A stretch of DNA of 64,000 nucleotides from the NCBI GenBank assembly GCA_029834535.1, contig JAQMWT010000531.1, positions 310,001 to 374,000 of the forward strand, read 5' to 3'. The notes under the pieces were generated by a model. It made no database searches. It saw only the letters and a program-made list of their open reading frames with translations, and was not told where the DNA came from. Of this stretch, positions 9,099 to 17,776 are shown piece by piece. The translations under genes and the position numbers were made by a program. The number at the start of each line of letters is the position of its first letter. Positions within the stretch are counted from its first letter, which is position 1. The DNA is from Chrysophaeum taylorii (Eukaryota > Sar > Pelagophyceae > Pelagomonadales > Pelagomonadaceae).

Positions 9099-11217
9099 AT
9101 GGACGGCCGTGCCGATTCGGACACGATGTGGCGCAAGAACCTTCGACCGCGTAAGACGCCGCCGCCGAAAACAGCAGCGGCGAGGAAGAGTTATTATTCG
9201 CCGGCACCGTGGGCGGGGAACAACAAGGCGGCGGAGGAGACAACGGCCGACGCCGAGGCGTTTCCGTCTTTGTCGGAGGCGTCATCGAGGCGGCGGGACT
9301 GCCCGAAGGAGGAGAAGAATGAGAACCAGAACCCGAACCCGTGGGGAATGCGCGCGGAGGCTGCCCCGACGCCCGCCGACGAGGCGTCGTGGCCGTCGCT
9401 GGGGGCCGAGGGGCGCGTCTCGGAGGATGATTCTCGAAGGGAGGACGCGCCGCCAGTTCTTCTCGTTCTTCCTCCTGGAGGCGGCGCGCGGCCCGAGGAG
9501 CAGCAGCAGCAGCAGCGCAGCAAGTCTTTAAAGCCCAAGCCGCAGAAGAACTACTCGATCTTCGACGTGGTGAAGTCGGCGGCGGCTTTGAAGAAGAAGC
9601 CCCCTCGGCCTCGGCCTCGGCCTCTTTCAAGGTCGCCACCCCGCCCAAAGACGAGGAGGCGCATAAGAAGAGCAAGAAGAAGAAGCTTACGAGCCTGAAG
9701 AAGCGGATCTTGCTGGAGCGCGTTGAGCGGTACTACGCGCTGCACCCTTCGGAGCGGCCGTCGGCGACGGTGGAGTTCGTGGGACTGGCGAGCGAGGCGG
9801 AGCTCGAGGACCCGGACGAGCGCGAGGAGATCTCGCGGGACGTCGCCGACATTTGTCGAGCGTTCGCCCCCACTCACGGGGTCGAAATACGGGGAAGTTT
9901 GATCGAGGCCCACTTTTCGAGCCTCGACGAGGCCCACCGAGTGGTGGCGGGGCTCGCGGGTCGCGTCGTCGGCGGCGAGCCGCTGCGCGTTAGGATGAAG
10001 GGATCGGGCGACGCGAGGGTGAGGCTCAAGCGCGTGCTCGGGCCCGACGATCTCGAAGACCCGGAAGCTTTGGAGGAGACCCTCGGGGACCTCCGCGAGC
10101 TGTGCGGCGGAGTCCCGGTGACGCGCGACGGCGACGAAGACTGCGTTGCCAAGTACGGCTCGGCCGTCGAAGCGAGGGAAGCCGCGAAGATTTTGAGGGC
10201 GACGACCCTCGGCGGCGACCTGATAGACTGCGAGCTCGTCGACCTCTATGTCGTCGCCCTGAAAGGCGCCTGCGGCGAGGACCTCGAAGACGACGAAGAT
10301 ATCGAGGAGGTGCGGTCGGACCTCGAGCGGTGCGCTTTGGATCGCGGGGTCTCGCCGTCGCGCGTCGTCGTAACCTCGCCGCCCGACGCGCTCCTCGAAT
10401 TCGACGATCGCGACGCGGCGATCGCGGCCGTCGCGAGCTTTAAGGGGTTGGTATTGGGCGGCGACGAGATTCGTGCCGTGTTGCTGGAAGACGTTTCGTC
10501 GTCGAAGATCCTACCCAAGTACGCGGCGGCGAGGACCGTGCCGAAAATTCCGAACGCTATCGCGCCGCGAGAGTACGTCCCTCAGCCGTTGGATGCCGTG
10601 CTGGATGACCTCGTCGCCTCGCTCTTGGGGCGCCTCTTCGAGTTCCAGGAGCGCGTGCGCTTGAACGACCCCCGAAAAGCCAAGATGCGACGTCGTCTCG
10701 TCTTTGGCCTCCGCGAAGTGCGACGCGGTATTCGTGCGACGAACGTTAAGTGCGTCGTCGTCGCCCCCAACGTCGACGAGGGCGACACCCTTACCGAACA
10801 GATTGCCGACGTCCTAGATTCGGCCAAGGAAGCCCACATTCCTGTGGTATTCGCGCTCTCCAAGCGCAAGCTCGGGAGAGCTCTCAAGAAGAAAGTGGCC
10901 GTCTCGGCGGTCGGTATATACTCCGGAGACGGCGCGCACGACGACTACCGCGCCGTCGTCGCCCGCCTCGATGCCCTCGCCAAGGACCCGTCTCTCGCCG
11001 TCGACCCCGCCGCTGTCGCTAACAACCGGAAGCAGCAACCGGCCTCGAAAAAAAGCAGAGGGGATTCCTCCTCTTCTGGAACCAAGAAGGAACCGCCGCC
11101 GCCGCCGACGCCGACGCCGGCGCCTAAGAAGAGGCCCGACATTCTTAGGCCCGACCCGCTGCCGCCGCCCTTCTACCCCGCGAAGCAGCGCCCCTATCAG
11201 CAGCAGCACCAGCAGCA

Positions 11218-11258
<41 letters not shown>

Positions 11259-11431
11259 GAGGAGGAGGAGGAGGAGTAGTGGTAGTGCCTCCCAACTACG
11301 CCCACCCCCGACCGCCACCACTACCCGTCGTCCCCTGGCAACCCCACTTTCCTCCTCCCCCTCCTCCTCCGGCAGCCCCCGTCTTCATCGCCGCCCACGA
11401 ATGGCCCGCGCTGACCGCGACCACTCGCTGA
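9099..11431 (+). CDS. SECISBP2: SECIS-binding protein 2-like selenoprotein translation factor
   Basis: Predicted 756 residues in two exons, 9099-9569 and 9632-11431, split by a 62-nt GT-AG intron (donor GTGAAG, acceptor TTTCAAG); removing it joins the two frames cleanly. SBP2 binds SECIS elements in selenoprotein mRNAs and recruits the Sec-specific elongation factor. The diagnostic L7Ae-type RNA-binding domain lies at 10680-10970: it reads RRRLVFGLREVRRGI, then KCVVVAPNVD, then IPVVFALSKRKLGRALKKKV and VSAVGIYSGDGA, matching SBP2 rather than ribosomal L30e. The N-terminal part carries FPSL/WPSL motifs; the tail is poly-Pro with a final EWPALTA motif. The first in-frame ATG downstream of the neighbouring start was chosen. 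A frame error in the sequence is the alternative to the intron. Confidence 0.85.
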
Positions 11432-11440
11432 CCCCCTTCT

Positions 11441-11497
11441 AGCGAAGCGAAGCGAAGCGAAGCGAAGCGAAGAGAAGCGAAGAGAAGCGGAGCGGAG
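11441..11497. repeat. AGCGA/AGAGA pentanucleotide repeat
   Basis: A run of AGCGA units that decays to AGAGA and AGCGG, just after the SBP2 stop codon. Probably within the 3' UTR. Confidence 0.8.
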
Positions 11498-11664
11498 CAA
11501 GATGATTATATTTGCCGCCGCAGTTGTTTGGTTTGACATTGTTGGTATTGCATGCCGCTCAGCAACCCTCTGCTGCTGCGACGTAGACAGAGAGACGGAG
11601 AGACGGAGGACTAATGATGACGTGACGACGAAGGAGGAAAGCGTGTTTTTAGACGAAAGAGCAA

Positions 11665-13248
11665 CTAAGACGACGACGACGACGACGCGTGGTCGTCCTG
11701 AGGCTGGCGGGTCGCGAGCTTGAGGAGGAGGTGAATCTGGAGCCAGGGCGGCAGGGCGAGGTCGTCGAAAGCGGCTTGGACGGCGACGAGTTTCCTGTAG
11801 CGCGCGACGTGCGCGAGGACGGGCCTCGGCGAGGGCGCGTACTGACCGCAGACGGCAAGGGTCGGGCCTTGGACGTGGGTGACGCGGTGCCAGCGGCCTC
11901 CCGGGAAGATAAGGAGGTCTCCCGCGCGCTGGAGGACGAGCTCGTCGAGGCCGCGGTCGTCGCGGTCGCGGTGGACAAAGGACGCGGCGATATCGACTTT
12001 ACCTCTCCCGGTCGTCGCCGCGGGTACCCTCGCGACGCCCTCGTCATCCCCCCCGTCAATAGCGGGGGGTCCGAAGTGCCATCGCTTGACGCCGCGGAGC
12101 AGGAGGTGCCAGCCGCGCCAGGCGTAGGGGTCGGCGTGCTTGGCGCTCGCGGCGCCGGCGCTCCCGACGACGACGCACAATCGCGCCGGACGACGGTCTT
12201 TCGGGAGACATTTAAGAAAATCGGGGGTCGCGTCGAGGGGGATCGTGAGAGTCGGAGGCGCTGGAGTCTCGAGCAAGCACATGACCTCTGTATCCGCCGC
12301 GGACGCGACCTCCCAGACGCGGCGGAGCGGAGCGCGGAGCATCTTTGATCCTCGGGCGGTAAACTTGGCGCGCGCGTCGCCGAGAGTAGTCCACAACTGG
12401 TCTTCGAGCCGACGCGCCACGGCATCGCCGGGTCGGCGTATCGCGAGGTCGACGCTGGGCCACCCGAAAGAGGGCCAGAGTTTCGTGGGCACGGTGAGGC
12501 CAAGCATCAGTCGCACGCGGAGAGTCGCCGCGCGGCGATCGAGCATGAGAACCGCCTGAAACTCCGCGAGGCGGGCGAGGGGCGCGGGATGGTCGATGCC
12601 GTGCTCGCGCGCCCGGAAGAAGGAGAGCGATGCCTCGCCGATCTCGGGGGCCTCGGGCGCTTCATCCTGGGCTTTTTTGCCGCAACGCCACTCGTACAAG
12701 ACGAGAGGGGGCGACGACGGGGAAGCGATAGCCTTGACCTGGACGACGACGGCGCCCGCGAGGCGCGAACACTCGATCGCCTCCTCGACGCGGGTCGCAA
12801 GGATCTCGTCGTCTTCGACCACCACGTCCTCGAGGACGCCGTCGGGATCGGTAATTACTCGCGGTTCGGTCGACGCGACGCGCGTCAGAACGGCCGACAG
12901 GACGGGCGTCGAACCGACGAAAACGTCCGCCCAGACGAGTCCCGAGGGTTCGGCGCGCGACACGGGGCCGGTCGCATCGAGGCTTTTTTTCGTAAAGGCG
13001 AGGCGTCGGCGCCCGAGGACGACCCAGGGCCACCTTTCGAGAAAAACGTGTGCCGTCCGCGAAATCTGTTCGGCGCTCGCGAAGAGGCCGCGGAGCGCCA
13101 GGGCCCGGCCGGAGAATTCGAGGCCCGGGAGCTCGGCGCGCCGCGCCATCCGCAGCCGGACGAGGTCCTCGGCCTCCAGATATCCCCAGACCTCGCGGAG
13201 CACCGACTCTGCTGCTGCGAGGAGGAGCCCTCGGTGCGCAGAAAGCAT
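11665..13248 (-). CDS. JmjC/cupin-type Fe(II)/2-oxoglutarate dioxygenase
   Basis: 527 residues. The C-terminal third has a JmjC-like fold. The metal-binding His and Asp are in KHADPY (HxD), followed by WHLLLRGVKRWHFGPP, the usual 'L-G-K-W-L-PP' segment. Further on, GDLLIFPGGRWHRVTHV supplies the distal His. Such proteins hydroxylate protein Arg, Lys, Asn or His side chains or demethylate histones. The first 70 residues (helical, Leu-rich, EVWGYLEAEDLVRLRMARR) resemble an F-box-like helix pair, as in several JmjC hydroxylases; this is tentative. The tail ends in poly-Ser. The start ATG is 53 bp from the divergent isochorismate synthase ATG. Confidence 0.7.
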   Translation of the reverse strand: MLSAHRGLLLAAAESVLREVWGYLEAEDLVRLRMARRAELPGLEFSGRALALRGLFASAEQISRTAHVFLERWPWVVLGRRRLAFTKKSLDATGPVSRAEPSGLVWADVFVGSTPVLSAVLTRVASTEPRVITDPDGVLEDVVVEDDEILATRVEEAIECSRLAGAVVVQVKAIASPSSPPLVLYEWRCGKKAQDEAPEAPEIGEASLSFFRAREHGIDHPAPLARLAEFQAVLMLDRRAATLRVRLMLGLTVPTKLWPSFGWPSVDLAIRRPGDAVARRLEDQLWTTLGDARAKFTARGSKMLRAPLRRVWEVASAADTEVMCLLETPAPPTLTIPLDATPDFLKCLPKDRRPARLCVVVGSAGAASAKHADPYAWRGWHLLLRGVKRWHFGPPAIDGGDDEGVARVPAATTGRGKVDIAASFVHRDRDDRGLDELVLQRAGDLLIFPGGRWHRVTHVQGPTLAVCGQYAPSPRPVLAHVARYRKLVAVQAAFDDLALPPWLQIHLLLKLATRQPQDDHASSSSSS

Positions 13249-13301
13249 CTTTTCACTACTTATATATTATTATTTCCTCCTCCTCTGTCCACGTCATTTT
13301 G
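13249..13301. promoter_or_regulatory. 53-bp divergent promoter region
   Basis: The start codons of the JmjC gene (-) and the isochorismate synthase gene (+) are separated by 53 bp. The interval contains TATATATTATTAT (13261-13273), which could serve as a TATA-like element for either strand. Confidence 0.4.
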
Positions 13302-14759
13302 ATGGTGTTGGTCACGCTCTGGCTCGCGGGGGCCTCTGCGCTGCGCGCCCCCGTGACCGACGTCGCCGCGGCCCTCGCCGAGGTGCGAAGGATCGTCGAG
13401 GCGACGTCGGCGCGCCGCGTCGAGGTTTTCGTGCACGGGCCCGTCGAGCCCCTCGAATGGCTGCGGTCCGCCTCGAGGTCGTCGCCGCGTGTCTACTGGG
13501 CGGCCCCCGACGACCGGGGGGGCGAGGTGATCGCGGGGATCGGTGCCTGCGACATCTTGAGCGGTGCCTCGGGCGCCGAGGCGAGCCTCGTCTTCGAGCG
13601 CGCGGCCTCGCTCCCCGACGGCGCCAAGTACGTCGGCGGCGGCAGGTTCGACGCGGGCGCGGCGACCTCGCCCGAATGGGCTTCCCTCGGCGGCCACTGC
13701 TTCGTGCTCCCCGCGGTTACCGTCGAGACCCGCGGCGGCGGGAACCAGGGGGTGGTCGCCTGCAACGTCATGGGTGCGCGCTCGGAGGCGCTGCGATGGC
13801 TCGACGAAGCGAGCCGATCGGCGGACGTCGAACCGCTCAAACCCCAAAGAATCGCCGTCGCGACCACCGCCGTACCGATGAATCGGGCCTGGCGCCGCCT
13901 CGTCGAGAAGGCCCTCGACGCCTTTTCGCGCGGATCGCTCGAGAAGGTCGTGCTCGCGAGACGCGAGCGTTTTAGAATTCGAGTCGATCCGTTCGGCGTG
14001 CTCGGCAACCTCGAGGCTGCGCCGCGAGCCCGCGAGGCCTGCTACCGCTTCTGCATCGCCCTCCCCGACGTCGCCTTTGTTGGCTGCTCCCCCGAGGTTC
14101 TGTTGTGGGCGCGCACCGACGACAAAAAATTGATGATGACCTCGGACGTTCTCGCGGGGACGCGTCGTAGGGTTTCCGATCCGATCGAAGACGCCATCCT
14201 CCGCCGCGACCTCCTCGTCTCGGCCAAGGATGCCTTGGAGAACGATATTGTCGGGGACTTCGTGCTGGACCGCGTCAAAAGCCTCGCTTTCAACGCATCC
14301 CTCTCGGACGTCGACGTCCTCGAACTCGCCAACGTTCGACATCTCCGCCGCACCGTCGACGCTACTATCGACGATCCCGCCGCGCTCTGCAAACTCCTCG
14401 CCACGCTCCACCCCACGCCCGCCACCCTCGGGGTTCCCTCCCCCCACGCTCGCACCTTTATCCGCACCCGAGAGCCGTTCGACCGAGGTTGGTACGGCGG
14501 CCCCTTCGGCGCGATCGGTCCCGGCGCCGACGCCGCCCTCTGCGTTGCCATCCGGTCTGCCCTCGTGCGATCTTCCGACCTCTTTGCCTACGCCGGCGCC
14601 GGGGTCGTCCCGGGTTCGGACCCCGACGCCGAGGCCGACGAGATCCGCTTCAAGCTCGGGCAAATCCACGACGCTCTCGCCGCCGGAACGATGATGATTC
14701 TCGACGCCGACGACGACGGCAATAACGTGCAGGAGGATGCCTCAACATCATCATCCCTC

Positions 14760-14791
<32 letters not shown>

Positions 14792-15008
14792 CGAAGACGA
14801 GGAAGAAGAAGAAGAGTCATCATCATCATCATCATCATCATCTTCGTCGTCATCCTCCAGCCTCCTCTACCTGCACGCGCCGAGCGTGCCCCCCTCCAAA
14901 AAAAAGAAGACGACGATGGCCTCCTCGGCCTCCTCGGCCTCCTCGGCCTCCTCGTCTTCGCGGCGACCGGCGGCGACGAAATGGACCACCGAGGACCGGC
15001 ACCTCTAG
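13302..15008 (+). CDS. ICS: Plastid isochorismate synthase (phylloquinone pathway)
   Basis: 568 residues. Converts chorismate to isochorismate, the first committed step to phylloquinone/menaquinone (and possibly salicylate). Chorismate-binding motifs are in order: KVVLAR, VGCSPEVLL, AGTRRR, ENDIVGDFVLDRV, HLRRTV, LHPTPATLGVPSP, DRGWYGGPFG and YAGAGVVPGSDPDAE. The open frame continues 5' to 13050, but the ATG at 13302 begins MVLVTLWLAGASALRAP, a signal peptide with ASA-L-x-AP, close to the heterokont ASAFAP plastid-import motif, so this start is preferred. The last 95 residues are low complexity (poly-Asn, Asp/Glu, poly-Ser), unusual for the family; a missed intron or early alternative end is possible. 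Confidence 0.85.
14754..14850. repeat. AAC and ATC trinucleotide repeats in the ICS tail
   Basis: (AAC)n at about 14760-14791 codes for poly-Asn. After a GAA-rich stretch, (ATC)n at about 14817-14852 codes for poly-Ser. These give the protein its odd C-terminus and are likely to vary in length between strains. Confidence 0.8.
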
Positions 15009-15041
15009 TACTCGTACGTAGATGTGAAGTAAGGCGCCTTC

Positions 15042-16763
15042 TTAGAGGACGTGGTCGTCGTACTTGGGGCGGGAGCGGCGGCAGCGGCGGCCGCACGCGG
15101 AGAAGAACCCGAGCGCCAAGGCCGCCCCCAAAGCCGCGAGGACGAGGCGCGGGCCCGCCGAGTCGCAATACACCAAGAGGAGGCCCGCCGCCAGCGTCGT
15201 GGCGGTGGCGCCGCCGATAGCCCCCGCGACGCACTTTTTCCGCCTGCTACTACTACTACTACGAAAAAGCAGAAGCGCCAGGACGACCGCAAAAAGCGCC
15301 AAGCCGCCGGTTAAGGTCCGAACCGCGGTTTTGGCGGAGCGCTTGGCGGCCTCGAATTGCGCTCTCGCGGCCTCTAATTCGGCTTTGAGTTCGTTTTTCA
15401 AAGGCCCCTGACACTGCCGGGGCTCGGGGGGTGCCATCGCGACGAGCTCAAAAATACCCCGCTCCGCCGCCGCGGAATTTGAAACGACGAATTCCTCGAG
15501 CGAATCGCGAGCGCACCGCGACGAAGCTCGCGCGTTCGCCGCGTTTAACTCGTCGAGCCAAGCATCGATTTTCTCGTAAAGAAAGGATGCCCGGGCTTTC
15601 GCAGCAGCAGCAACAACAACAAGAGCCTCTTCTTCTTCTTTCAGGCGCGCGGCCGCCATCTCGGCACCCCGAGACGCCGCGCGGTCGACGACGAGTCTAG
15701 CTTTCGCCGCGCCGGAACCGACGTCGTCGACCGGCAGGATTCGCGGCGCGTCGAAGACCGACCGGAGGCTTTCGTCGGTCAGATTTAACGCCGCGTCCAG
15801 GTCCCCCCGGACGGCGGCCGCCCGGTTACGGAAAAACCTGAGCCGCCGCGACGCTTCCGCGCGACGCCTCTCGCGCCAAGGACGCAAAACTTCGCCAGAA
15901 GAATCTTCGACTTCGGTCCACCGCATCGAGGCCTCGGCCTCGCACACGCGCGCCGCGCCGTCGTGGCCGAGGCCCATCTTCGCCTCCGTCGGGACCTGCT
16001 CGAGGCACTCGGCAAGCTCGCGATCGGCGCGCGCGAGCGCACCGTTTGCGAGCTTTGACGCCGCGACGTCGTTTCTGACCGAGTACCGCGCGAGCGCGAG
16101 CTCGGCCCCGGCCGCCGACACGTTCCGCGCGGCCTCCCCGGTCCCCCACTTATCCTCGAGCGCCGACCGCACCTCCTTCCCCGCGGCCTCGGCAGCGGCC
16201 TCGAGCGTCGCGTTCGTCGAGGGCAGTCGAGTCGTCGCGTTCATCGCTCGTTCGACCAAAGCCGCCGCGACTCTCGCGTTCGCCTCCCGCAGGGCGCCCC
16301 ACCGGAGCCCGTCCAAAAACTCGCGCTCCGCCCTGCTCGAGTACTCCTCCCCGACTCGCGACCGCCACGTCTCGACGAGCCGCGCCTCGGCCCGTTCGGG
16401 ATCGTCGTCGCTCGCGTTTCCCGAGGCAGCCAGGAACGCGCCGATCGACTCAGAGTTCGACCGCCGCACCCGGGAAAACGCCTGCGACAGCCTCGACAGC
16501 AACGACCAGTGCCCGCCCTTTTCCGCGGCGCGCTCCAGTACCCCCGCGGCGAGCGAGTGCCCGAGCTTGCTCAACGCCAACTCCGCCACCGGCTCCATCG
16601 CGACCGACGCCTCCAGCGCGCTCTCGAAATCACGCACGGCCGCCACCACGTCGTCTGTTGCTGTTGCGTTCGAGCTACTTCTTGTTGCTGTTGTTGTTGT
16701 TGTTGCGTTCCCCTCGGTCTCAACCGCCGCCGCCACGAGGGCCGTCATCACAAACACAAACAT
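15042..16763 (-). CDS. Membrane protein with helical ectodomain, unknown family
   Basis: 573 residues. MFVFVMTALVAAAVETEG looks like a signal peptide. Residues 20 to about 465 are strongly helical and rich in Ala, Glu and Arg with several N-x-S/T sites and a few Cys, so an extracytoplasmic helical bundle is likely. Three hydrophobic segments follow near the C-terminus (FAVVLALLLF, ATTLAAGLLLVY, LVLAALGAALALGFF), ending in a basic tail. I recognise no family. The stop codon is 33 bp from that of the convergent ICS gene. Confidence 0.6.
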   Translation of the reverse strand: MFVFVMTALVAAAVETEGNATTTTTATRSSSNATATDDVVAAVRDFESALEASVAMEPVAELALSKLGHSLAAGVLERAAEKGGHWSLLSRLSQAFSRVRRSNSESIGAFLAASGNASDDDPERAEARLVETWRSRVGEEYSSRAEREFLDGLRWGALREANARVAAALVERAMNATTRLPSTNATLEAAAEAAGKEVRSALEDKWGTGEAARNVSAAGAELALARYSVRNDVAASKLANGALARADRELAECLEQVPTEAKMGLGHDGAARVCEAEASMRWTEVEDSSGEVLRPWRERRRAEASRRLRFFRNRAAAVRGDLDAALNLTDESLRSVFDAPRILPVDDVGSGAAKARLVVDRAASRGAEMAAARLKEEEEALVVVAAAAKARASFLYEKIDAWLDELNAANARASSRCARDSLEEFVVSNSAAAERGIFELVAMAPPEPRQCQGPLKNELKAELEAARAQFEAAKRSAKTAVRTLTGGLALFAVVLALLLFRSSSSSRRKKCVAGAIGGATATTLAAGLLLVYCDSAGPRLVLAALGAALALGFFSACGRRCRRSRPKYDDHVL

Positions 16764-16804
16764 CGATGATCGCGTTGTGGTATCTATCTATAAGTGTTAG
16801 CGTT

Positions 16805-17060
16805 GGGAATGAATGAATGAATGAATGAATGAATTCACTGGGATCACTTCACTATAGGTTCGCTGAAGTTTTTTTTTTCACTTCACTTCACTTCACTTCA
16901 CTTCACTTCACCGAAAATTATTAATTTTCGTCCAAAGTCCAATGTTCACTTCACGTTCATTCACTTTTTGGCTGACGGTGGCCACGGTAGGGCGACGTGT
17001 TCACTTCATATCACTTCACCAATATTGCGTGGCTGGTGAAGTGGTTCACGTTTACTTGCT
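16805..17060. repeat. AATG and ACTTC microsatellites
   Basis: (GAAT)n at about 16808-16833 is followed by many TTCAC/CACTTC units, perfect at 16878-16911 and scattered to about 17058. The stretch lies between the start of the membrane protein and the 3' end of LAMTOR2. Confidence 0.75.
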
Positions 17061-17109
17061 GAAGTGAACTCCCTAAACGCTGAAGATAACAATAATAACC
17101 CTCCTCCAA

Positions 17110-17761
17110 TTATCGACTTGCATCTTTCTCAGGGGGGGGGGGTGCGTCCCCTCCTGCCAGCCAAGTGGCGCCGCCGGCGGCGGTTTCGTCGTCGTCGTCG
17201 TCGTCGTCGTCCTTTTCGTCGTTGTTGTTGCTCGTCGCCGCGCTCGACGTGGCGTTGTTCGCGGCAGTCGATTTCGACGACGACCCAGCGCCGCCGTCGT
17301 CGTCGTTGATCGAACGGGTGAGGCTCGTGTAGGCGACGAGCTGGGATCGCAGGGCCTCGAGCCGCGCTGCGGAGGAGACCGCGTGAGTGTCGTCGTCAAC
17401 CAGGCGGGCCGGCACTCACCGAGAAGAAGTCCGGGCTGAGCACGTTTCTTCGAATACAAACCCACCTAAGAAGTGCTCCGCGTCACACCGCACACACGAG
17501 GCGCACCAAATACTCCGGGAGACCCCCGACGGCCAGCACGCCCTGCTCGGCGTCAAACACCACCGTCTCGAGGTCCCCAAGATCGCCGACGACGCGAAAA
17601 TGCGACCATATGTTCGCGCTAATGGCGCTCACGACCTTGGGCTCCTCGAACCCGGCCGTCGTCAGAATCGAACCCTTTGTCGTCACCACGATGGCCCCGT
17701 CCACCTCTTCGCGATCCACGGCCTGCTCGATGATGCCGTAGAGCTCGCGCCCACGAATCAT
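17110..17761 (-). CDS. LAMTOR2: Ragulator subunit LAMTOR2 (roadblock/LC7 domain), three exons
   Basis: A roadblock-fold subunit of the Ragulator complex, which anchors Rag GTPases and TORC1 signalling on lysosome/vacuole membranes. Exon 1 (17761-17489) begins MIRGRELYGIIEQA and includes TTKGSILTTAGFEE and SAISANIWSHF, which align with human LAMTOR2 (NNEGSLLAYSGYGD, AAIASNIWAAYD). The frame then meets a stop; conservation resumes in exon 3 (17366-17110) with ARLEALRSQLVAY. Two 53-nt GT-AG introns (17488-17436 and 17419-17367) with a 16-nt microexon (17435-17420, PGLLL) keep the frame and match the family's spacing. The acidic, Asn/Ser-rich C-terminal extension is not part of the usual family. 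The second donor, GTGAGT, is strong; the first (GTGTGA) is weak. Confidence 0.8.
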
Positions 17762-17776
17762 AATAGGTGAAACCAA

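Noticed and set aside
13050-13301. 84-codon 5' extension of isochorismate synthase
   Set aside because: It overlaps the JmjC gene antisense, is Arg/Gly/Pro-rich like a shadow, and the ATG at 13302 gives a textbook targeting peptide.
17110-17415. A separate 101-residue minus-strand gene
   Set aside because: Its conserved part (ARLEALRSQLVAY) completes the LAMTOR2 fold upstream once two 53-nt introns are removed.
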